From contig QYAI01000006.1 in NCBI GenBank assembly GCA_003988855.1, positions 372,001-436,000 on the forward strand: a stretch of 64,000 bases of DNA. The letters are read 5' to 3'. The notes beneath the pieces are model-generated. The model ran no database searches and was not told where the DNA came from. It saw nothing but the letters and a program-made list of their open reading frames with translations. Positions 56,712 through 64,000 of the stretch are shown in pieces (within the stretch, counting starts at the first letter, position 1; each line of letters opens with the position of its first letter). Source of the DNA: Arachnopeziza araneosa (Eukaryota; Ascomycota; Leotiomycetes; Helotiales; Arachnopezizaceae). Made by a program: the position numbers and the translations under genes.

Positions 56712-59630
56712 TTATCGGCCACCTAATGCACTTAGCCTAGCCCCAGCGGGTCTATGAAGCATGCCCGGCTTAGCGGAGACAACTTCACCCATGCCTTCAT
56801 TCTCGCTTCGACCCTCAACCTCCTCATCACTATCTTCGACAATCTTGGTAGGAATATCGGTCCCAATGTTGTATTGCTGGCTACTCCTCTCTGGAGTTGT
56901 GGTCGTACTGGCAATGCTCATTGCGGTGCTCGATCTATTGTGGACCAAATCTGGCGTAGGGGGAATACTAGAAAGCCTTGTGCTAGCTCTCAAGTTATTA
57001 TCTTCGCCAATCTCAGAACCTTGGGTAGAGTGTCCGTCATCACTGGCAGCAGTAGAGAGATTGCTTGACCTATGGCCACGCGCTTTAGCAATGGCAAGTT
57101 CTTCGGCCTCGACCTCGGCATCGTGAGCAAGTTGGAGGCCTTCCACTGCTGCAGCACACTGCTCGCTGATGTTTCGAATGATGTGAGCAATAGCATCGGT
57201 CTTGTCTCTCAGATGACGATCTGCAACATCGATGATACTCATCTGGCTGTAGCGTTTGCTGTTCCGGAGCCCGTTGCGGAGACGAGTTTCCATTTCTGGG
57301 GTCATATTATCACCATTCTTCACTTGTTTGCTGGCTACTGGTTGATCATTTGCTTCCGCCTTGCTCTCCTCGGCAATATCCTCAAGATCCTCGAGTTCAT
57401 CATCGTACCCATTCTCAATGTACTCAGCTAATTCGGGACTCTTGCCAAGAGTACGAACAATGTGCTCCATATGATGAGTCTGACCAGAGATCAAAGCTCG
57501 GAGATGCAAAACGACACGCTGAGCCTCATCTCGCTGACGGAGGATCGTGACATTTGTATGTTGAAGGGCTGAGAGCTCTTTCTTGTTCCTCTTTCGTTCA
57601 CGCTCAAGCTCTTCCGCAATCTCTTGTTGAAGAACCAAAGCCTCAAGAGCATCGTCACGTTGTTTCTCAGTGCCGGACAAGCGAACGGTAAGACGAGCAG
57701 CATCGTCTTTTTGTTGATCAATGAGACCAGTAAGTCGTCTGTTCTCACGCTTGTGATTCTCAATCTTGACTTTGAGATCTTGAGTTTCCTTGGTAAGTTG
57801 CTCAGCAAAAGCTTGGAATTTGAGGAACTAGGTATTGTTAGCATTGCCCTTTCTTCTTGGGAATGATGTTACCTGTTGCTTCCAGCTTTCGAGTTCTTCG
57901 ACAAGGTAATTATTTCTTTTGGTAACCTTGCCAAGTTCTGTATCCATGCGACCTTTGAGATTAATAAAATCTTGCCAGGCCTCGAGAGCGTCCCTGGAGT
58001 ACTGGTTCCGCTCTCGGACAATCTCATTCAAATGTCTCATTGATACCTTAGTCATGAGTGGCTTCTTGACTGCCCCACCGAAGACAGCTTTCATGCCAGT
58101 GTTTCTCCCCTGTTACAAAACAATGATCAGCATATCATGCGATAGTTTACCCTATATGCAGTTAGACTCACCATCTTCTCACAGACATGATCCATTACGG
58201 CCATGACAGCATCCTGATTCCACCATTCTGGATCTTGGATTGATTCAACCTCGCCTCGCATCACAATGATTTGGCCAGCAGGTACTAGTTTTCCACCTCC
58301 ATATGCTGACCGAAGGTGTTGAGGAACACCGGATGGTGTAACATCTCCATTAAGAGCCTGGGTCATTCGGTTAACCATCTTAGTGCGCTGTCCCGCCGTG
58401 AGTGCGGTAGGTGGGCTGGAGGTGAGAACAAAGTTACGGTCCAGATCCACAACTAGAGCATCGGTTGGTGCTGTGAAGAGAGATCGACATTCAGCTGTTA
58501 TACCCAGAATGTACGGTCCAGGCTCTTGAACCAGCTCTTTTGCATGTCTAGCATGCACGACTGGGACATAAAGACCGCTCCACTCGTATACCCGAACACA
58601 GTATCGAATTGTCTCTGCGGCCACAGTCAACATGGCAGGGTAGTGACTGATAAAGATGATTCGGCGAGTTGGTGAAAGGGCAGCCTCGATGACTCCAACA
58701 ATGTTTGGAATCGAAAGACAAGAGAACAAAGGCCACATGGCGAAATTCTGGAATCCTGTGGGAGAGGATGGAAATTGATAGCAAAGAGCATAATCCTTCA
58801 TATCAATTCGCACCAGGTCATTGAGCCTCGGTGCAGGGAAACTGAGAATACGAGAGACCTCTTCGGCATGGAAGAGGTTAGTGGCTTTGTTCCAGTGGAT
58901 CCACATACCACGGAGGTAATCGCCGAGGAGGTTGTACAGAGGATACCTGGAGAGGAAGGACAAGCAGTATGGGATCCAATACGTTTCATCAGCGGAATCG
59001 TAAAAGTCCGACTCTGTCCTCCGTCGGAGGTCGCGAATAGTTTCGGCCCGCTTCTCGTCTGCTCTCGACCAGACACGCAGAGCAATACCATAGAGAGTGT
59101 GAGATGAATCCTGTTGTAGTACAAACGAGTGGTGTACACAGTGGGGCTGACTTCGGCCGGTACAGATTTCAACATCGTGAGGGAAACATGCCTAGACTTG
59201 CATTAGTAGGATGATCTTATATCTTTTAGGAACACTGTACCCTCATTGCAGAGTGGAGTGCTCGTGCGATCTCGTTGTCTTGTTCCAAGCGGGGACTACT
59301 TCCAAGAATCTCTGGCAGCCAGAATTGTCCCACGGCACCCTTCATATGCGCAATTTTTCCTTGCGCTGGCGGTGGTGCCTTCACCCATTGGGATGGTTCC
59401 CGCCCAACACCGCAGACCATGTAAGCATGAGTGAGCGTTTTAGGAGTCCTCTGTTGAGGTTTTACCGTTAATGTTGAAGGAATCGGTTGTGTGATTCGGG
59501 AGTGAAGAGAAGAAGTTCTGCTTGGGATGATGAGGTTTCCATCTGTCTGATCGCGGGTTCCTGGACGAGTGTCACGATCTCCAGTCCTTGGTCGGACGAA
59601 AGACGAGTGATTGTTCAACGAAGGAGCCAT
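56712..59630 (-). CDS. DENN-domain protein with C-terminal coiled coil
   Basis: Exons on the minus strand are 59630-59241, 59191-58172, 58109-57873 and 57827-56712, giving 920 residues. The uDENN part carries ACFPHDVEICTG ... HHSFVLQQDSSHTLYGIALRVW right after the first junction. The core DENN holds SFLSRYPLYNLLGDYLRGMW, LFSCLSIPNIVGVIEAALSPTRRIIFISHYPAMLTVAAETIRYC and YVPVVHARHAKELVQEPGPYILGI, which is the canonical pattern of a Rab guanine-exchange domain. DALVVDLDRNFV follows as the dDENN start. Residues about 580-690 form a long coiled coil (KFQAFAEQLTKETQDLKVKIENHKRENRR). The last 150 are disordered and Ser/Thr-rich. Role: membrane-traffic Rab activation, inferred from the domain; the partner Rab is not visible. 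Confidence 0.9.
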
Positions 59631-62602
59631 AATTTCGGGTTTCGGAGTCTTGAAACTAGTGGGTAGGTGGTTGCGGCCAAGGTTCCAATATCAAGAATTT
59701 GATATCGAAGCTTTTGAGCCGAATGAGAAGCAAATTGATAGAAGAGGAGTCGGCGAGCGAAAAGAGTGGCGGATAAAATGTCTGGAAGGAGGGTCTGTAA
59801 ATGTGCTCGGACTTGAAGATTGAGTGTACGCAATTACTTGGTGCTTGTTGACCGGCAAGCTTGAATGCAAACCAACTGCACGGTAAATTGCTCGACGAAA
59901 CAAAAAGACGTACAAAGTGACCTGGCTGTTCTGCGGTCGATGCTGTCGATGAGAGGGTTGCCGCCACGCTCCTGCTCCTGCTGCTGCTGCGTGGTGCAGA
60001 GTGCCGTGCAGAAGATGAGTGAGAGGAGAAGCAGACGATTATTGAAGGAGATCGATCATACTTTGGGAGGAGGGACGGGACGAGGCCAAAATGGATGAAG
60101 ACTGGCCAGGGTTGCCCAGAAGGGGAAACGTTCGACGGGAGAACAAAGCTTCCCCTGATGGCTTGGCCCGTCTGGTGTGCTGAGGAGCCTAGCGTCGCTG
60201 CTGGACCAGGGCAAGGTGAAATGGAGGTTCGGGTTGGATACCGGCAGCGAAGCATTTCCATCCTCCTCTATTGAATGCAGCTAGAGGCGTCTTCGTTGGT
60301 GGTCTGGACGCTGTGGGTGGCTGGTTGTTGCTTGCTTGGGGGGGGGGAGGGACCGAAATTTCTCCACGCTTCCCTATCTCACCAAGGCCTCACGCTTCAC
60401 CATGCTTTCTTCTCCTTCTCCTTCTTCTCACCTGCTCGCAACGACGCTCGATATCGACACTCGCGCCGTTTGCTGACAAGGACTGGCCATGAAGCTGAGA
60501 TTCCCCCCTCTTCAGTCCCCAGGGCCGGCAAACGCAATCCATTGGGTGGGCATGGGCATCGGAGGGCGTTTTGGGCTTTCGTCCACAAATTGGCTGGCTC
60601 CCGGAGCTTCCATGCGTCCCTCGCGAGGACTTGAGACTGCAGTCAGAGAGGAACCGTGCGCGCCCACGGAAATTCCATTCCATCTTTCGGGCCTGCACCT
60701 GTCCTGCGCAACGTGCCAGGCCTCGAATGATGGCATCTTGGCCCCTTGCAGCTTCAACTTGCTCTCCCAGTCTGCGCAGAAGAGAGAAACAAACCCCCAT
60801 GAGGCTTTTAATGGACCAGTAGAGTGATCCGTCACCCGCATTGTCTCACGCATTCTCGAGCAAGATGGAGCAAACGAAACGGTGGGCTATTTTCGTCTGG
60901 ATTAGAATTGCGGTTTCCAGAGTGGTTAGAAAGCCGTCGCTGGTCCCGCTCCGATCAAACACACAAATTTTAAAGCCAAAGCTTATCGCCAGTGAAAGGC
61001 ATCAACCAAAGGTCGTTTCTTTTGCTCTGTTGCCCCATTGAGCATTTCCACCGATCCCCTTCTGGCTTCCAGCGACGACTCGTCACATCAGAGGAACTTT
61101 TGCCGGTCCACAGTGAAGGAGAAAAGAGGATGCGCCGACCAGAATAATACCGGACCTGAAATTGACATGGGGCAGGTGAAGGGGACTAGCCATGCTGGAG
61201 GTGAATATCAATGGCCATGATCACTGATGCTCAGATGAATAAGCCGACGGTATAAGAAACCAAGAGTCGGCGCGATCCGTCAGACTGGAAACAGTGCCAT
61301 GTCTGTTCTGAATTAATGACGAGCCCCCTCCTGCCGAGACCAGGAGCCCCCTAAAGTTCTCGATCCCGAGACTCTGTAGAGCACATTCATACGACAATAC
61401 CGGTAGATGAACAATAATACAGAGGTCAAAACTACGATTGATCAACCGATGTTCTAGCGTCATCGATTGCGCTTTCCAGGCTTTCGCAGGGAATATGTAC
61501 TCTGCAGCCGAGAAAAAAAGCAGCCAGAGTTGAGGCCATCGTTTACCATCACCGAGTATTTCGAGTATCAGAAACATCCCTCATCTTCATCAGCTTACCG
61601 AACCCGTAACATGCGTAGATGATAGATGATAGACTATAGACTTCCGAACGAGTGCGCTGACTAGCACTTCTTTCTACTTCGTCGTTGCTTTGATAGTCAT
61701 TTTGGAGGTTCAATCCCCAACGGACACTTCCCGTCACTTCTCTAGTAGGGAATTTGTATCTGTCCGTTTGATTGACAAACGCAATCTATTTGGAAAATCC
61801 CTCACACTATACAGAGGCGCACCGAACCAAGCTATTCAGACCTTGGTACCGGTACATGGCCCTGCAGAGAGCTACGGAGTATTGTCTTTGGGGGTTGAAC
61901 GAGACGTGTTTGCGCAGATTGTTGAGGGAGGGGTTGTCAGCCACGGCGAGGGCAGAGGAGTGTGGCTTCGACCATTCATGCATGATACGAGGCTTTTGCC
62001 ATGTGGGAAGGAAACAAATCAGATAAGCTCCGGCTCTACAGTACTGCGTAAACGAGTGCAAAGACATCCACTCAGTCCATCTCTCTGACCCTGATGATGT
62101 GCGACTGTGCTGAGGGGATGTACAGTGCTATGACTTTGGTCCGTTCACAACATCTTCCGCATACCCCCAATGCGAAGGTACAGATGGTGCTGCTTGGGTG
62201 ATCCATATCGTAATATACTTCAGATATTAATATAGAAGCGCGATCATCGGCCTCGTCTTGCTTCTGAGAATTATGAGGTTATTGAGGACTTGTGGGATTG
62301 ATTGACAGATTGAGGCTCCATCTCGAAACAGCTCTCGGGCATTTATGGTCGCGAGAGAACACTTGCACGCGACTGCTCGTGTCAAGTCCTCTGAGATCAA
62401 CATGGAATGGTCGATATATAGAAAGCAAGAAAGAGGTCCGTAAACTGTTCATGCACATCCATGAATACTGCAGTGGGCTCTGTAGACTTCGGAGGGAAAA
62501 CAGGTCATCAATTCGTAAGTTTCTTGGCCTGAGCCGAGTTTTTTTAACCTATATCCCACCAAACTCCAGTCCCCAATCTAAGTATGTATTCTTTACCGCA
62601 CG
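59631..62602. other. Largest gene-poor stretch, upstream of the DENN gene
   Basis: Almost 3 kb without an assured gene. A 201-codon minus frame (60261-59656) is low-complexity Ser/Pro/Leu text ending next to the DENN start and reads like a leader. A run of ten G (60338-60347), a CTG/CTC-rich run near 59970-59990 and a C/T-rich tract near 60404-60430 are present. No tRNA-like fold or transposon ends seen. Confidence 0.45.
60338..60347 (+). repeat. Homopolymer run of ten G
   Basis: Ten consecutive G followed by AGGGAC. Slippage-prone and capable of quadruplex formation with the G tracts just before it (GTGGGTGGCTGG). Confidence 0.8.
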
Positions 62603-63211
62603 TTAACACAATTTGACGCCACTAGCAACCCAATCCCTTCGAGGATCTAATCCATCCATTCTTCCTTCTAAACAATACATTCTTGCCACACACAAATCCT
62701 CTTTCTTGACTGGTGTTTCCAAGCCAAACATAGCACTTTGCTCATACACCGTACTCCTCCTATAATCGTCACGCGTCACCCATTTCAACGCTACCTGCTT
62801 ATCATAAATCTGAACTGGCTCCCCAACCAAAAGGAATGATGGTTTTCGAAAACTCTTCAGCATCCCCGGCGCAGGACCTTGAAACCTGATTGCCTCATCA
62901 ATGTGTAGATAAGACTGGCTACCTTCCTTGCTCGTGTCGATAAGATATCGACCGCGAAGTTGATACAAGGCGTCTTTCTTAAGTTTTCCCCCAGTATACC
63001 GCGCAAGCATTATATTGTCGGAGGATCGGAAGGAGTGAATCTTGAGGTCCATAGCATAGTATGGGTAATTGGGGTCAGAAGTGCCATATTCGCTTGTATC
63101 CCTCCAGCATCTTAAGCAAGTTGCATCGAGAATGACAGAGATATTCGAGATAGGGAGGCTATTGTCGTAGCTGTCGTAGCTAAGGACAGGCACGAGGCGA
63201 GGAGCTGGCAT
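62603..63211 (-). CDS. Hypothetical protein, 202 residues
   Basis: Single-exon protein starting MPAPRLVPVLSYDSYDNSLPIS. The frame stays open upstream, but that part is hydrophobic chance-like text and the leader context favours this ATG. It has LDATCLRCWRD with two Cys, a beta-rich central part with conserved-looking blocks (YQLRGRYLIDT, SYLHIDEAIRFQGPAP, FLLVGEPVQIYDKQVALKWVTRDDY) and a C-terminal CVARMYCLEGRMDGL. The beta-strand pattern recalls a nucleic-acid-binding or OB-like barrel, but I cannot name a family. Divergent from the HIT zinc-finger gene. Confidence 0.6.
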   Translation of the reverse strand: MPAPRLVPVLSYDSYDNSLPISNISVILDATCLRCWRDTSEYGTSDPNYPYYAMDLKIHSFRSSDNIMLARYTGGKLKKDALYQLRGRYLIDTSKEGSQSYLHIDEAIRFQGPAPGMLKSFRKPSFLLVGEPVQIYDKQVALKWVTRDDYRRSTVYEQSAMFGLETPVKKEDLCVARMYCLEGRMDGLDPRRDWVASGVKLC

Positions 63212-63860
63212 TGTAAACGTTTGCGGAGCCTCGCCGAGGAAGAAGGAAGGACTGGAAGAATTCGACAACTGAGACTCCGTAGTAATACTGACTGATTTGC
63301 GCCTTTCCAAACACAAAAGAAAAGCAGCAGAACCAAATGAATGATTAAGGAACCCGCAAAAGATACCAATACTTTGGAGGGGGGAAGAGAAAAGGAAAAA
63401 GGCGGGAGGCAAATGGTGATATAAGAATTTAGACTCGATGGATAAGAGCGGTGTGACGGAGAGGGGTAGTAGTAGGTTCATGTGAATCAACACCGTTTAT
63501 CTCCCTGTGAAACCTGGAGCAGGATAGCGAATCTTTTTTCTTGCCTTGAGTGAGCTGTACCACTGCGCTACAACGTTGCGGACATAGTACAAATACCGGT
63601 GTGGATTGGGGCCTGCTGAGGCCTGAATTTTCCAAAATGTGGAAGAAGGCTGCATCCAAAAAAATATTTTTCGCGACGAGGCTGATGTTTTTCATACCTA
63701 TCGGCAACCAACATCAATAATTTCTCCCGCTCCAGCTCCACGCAGAGCTTAATATCGTCTAAACTGAAACAGATGTCATGAAATATACTACAGCATCGAT
63801 TCAAGTATCCCTAGTTTCTAAAGTTCGGCACAAAATCACAGTTAGAGTCTTTCCTTTCAA
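63212..63860. other. Divergent promoter region
   Basis: Lies between the hypothetical protein and the BCD1-like gene. A minus-strand stretch at about 63578-63550 resembles a tRNA A box (TAGCGCAGTGGTA) but no cloverleaf closes around it. Confidence 0.5.
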
Positions 63861-64000
63861 ATGGATCCGCTTCTCTCAACTCTCTGTACTATCTGCCACA
63901 TCGACCCACCGAAATACACATGCCCGCGCTGCTCTACGGAAACATGTTCTCTGACCTGCTCCAAACGACATAAAATATGGTCTTCGTGCAACGGGGTACG
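63861..64000 (+). CDS. BCD1: HIT-type zinc-finger protein, BCD1-like (cut by window end)
   Basis: Only the first 46 codons are present. MDPLLSTLCTICHIDPPKYTCPRC is followed by TCSLTCSKRHKIW-SCNGV: the C-x2-C ... C-x2-C ... C-x3-C ... H-x-C pattern of the HIT zinc finger. The arrangement C-x-x-C-H-x-x-P-P-K-Y-x-C-P-x-C at the very N-terminus is typical of Bcd1/ZNHIT6, the nuclear factor needed to build box C/D snoRNPs. Other HIT proteins (Hit1, Vps71) usually carry the finger elsewhere or differ in the PPKY part. The rest of the gene lies beyond the window. Confidence 0.8.
   Translation, partial: MDPLLSTLCTICHIDPPKYTCPRCSTETCSLTCSKRHKIWSSCNGV

Noticed and set aside
59656..60261. 201-codon minus-strand ORF upstream of the DENN gene
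   Set aside because: Ser/Pro/Leu-rich low-complexity translation with no motif; it runs into the likely 5' leader of the DENN gene.
63550..63580. Minus-strand tRNA-like A box (TAGCGCAGTGGTA)
   Set aside because: No acceptor stem closes and the expected B box (GGTTCGANNCC) is missing; the nearest match, AGGTTTCACAGG, is poor.

Overview
This window comes from the nuclear genome of a filamentous ascomycete (Pezizomycotina; a leotiomycete is my best guess, but that is inference). Most genes carry several short introns of about 47-180 bases with GTRAGT-type donors. The gene families are fungal: DUG2, a TAPT1/EMP65 membrane protein, a YqjM-like old yellow enzyme, a heme-thiolate peroxygenase, a two-BAH cytosine methyltransferase and a CON-10-like KGG protein. 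I found no rRNA, no convincing tRNA, no intact transposon and no CRISPR-like array.

For every main gene I placed the exons by hand and required the summed coding length to be divisible by three and to match the family.

1-15.5 kb: SMP-30/gluconolactonase (+), an Mx-like dynamin GTPase (-), the GMPPA-type GDP-mannose pyrophosphorylase subunit (+), a YqjM-like ene-reductase (+), a TDT/SLAC1-type anion transporter (-), a weak F-box-like protein (+), and two doubtful small ORFs.
15.8-30 kb: DUG2 glutathione-degradosome peptidase (+), an unknown one-TM protein with an SER repeat (+), a leukotriene-B4-dehydrogenase-like reductase (-) divergent from a DUF302 protein (+), TIM17 (-), and a large secreted Ser/Thr-rich protein (+).
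30-46 kb: a peroxisomal enoyl-CoA hydratase/isomerase ending in SRL (+), the DNA methyltransferase (+), a decayed dienelactone hydrolase pseudogene (-), EMP65/TAPT1 (+), a heme-thiolate peroxygenase with a probable 5-nt microexon (+), and a CorA-family transporter with GVN in place of GMN (+).
46-64 kb: a small basic protein (-), a CON-10-like KGG stress protein (+), an FAD monooxygenase (+), a glycine-zipper protein (-), an SSP120/nucleobindin-like EF-hand protein (+), the wybutosine enzyme TYW2 (-), a DENN-domain protein (-), an unknown protein (-) and the first exon of a BCD1-type HIT zinc-finger protein (+, cut by the window end).

The genes look like ordinary dispersed fungal housekeeping and accessory genes. 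I see no biosynthetic cluster or defence island. The observations most worth checking are the peroxygenase microexon, the methyltransferase with altered motifs I and VIII, the GVN transporter, the duplicated KGG exon and the dienelactone hydrolase relic.
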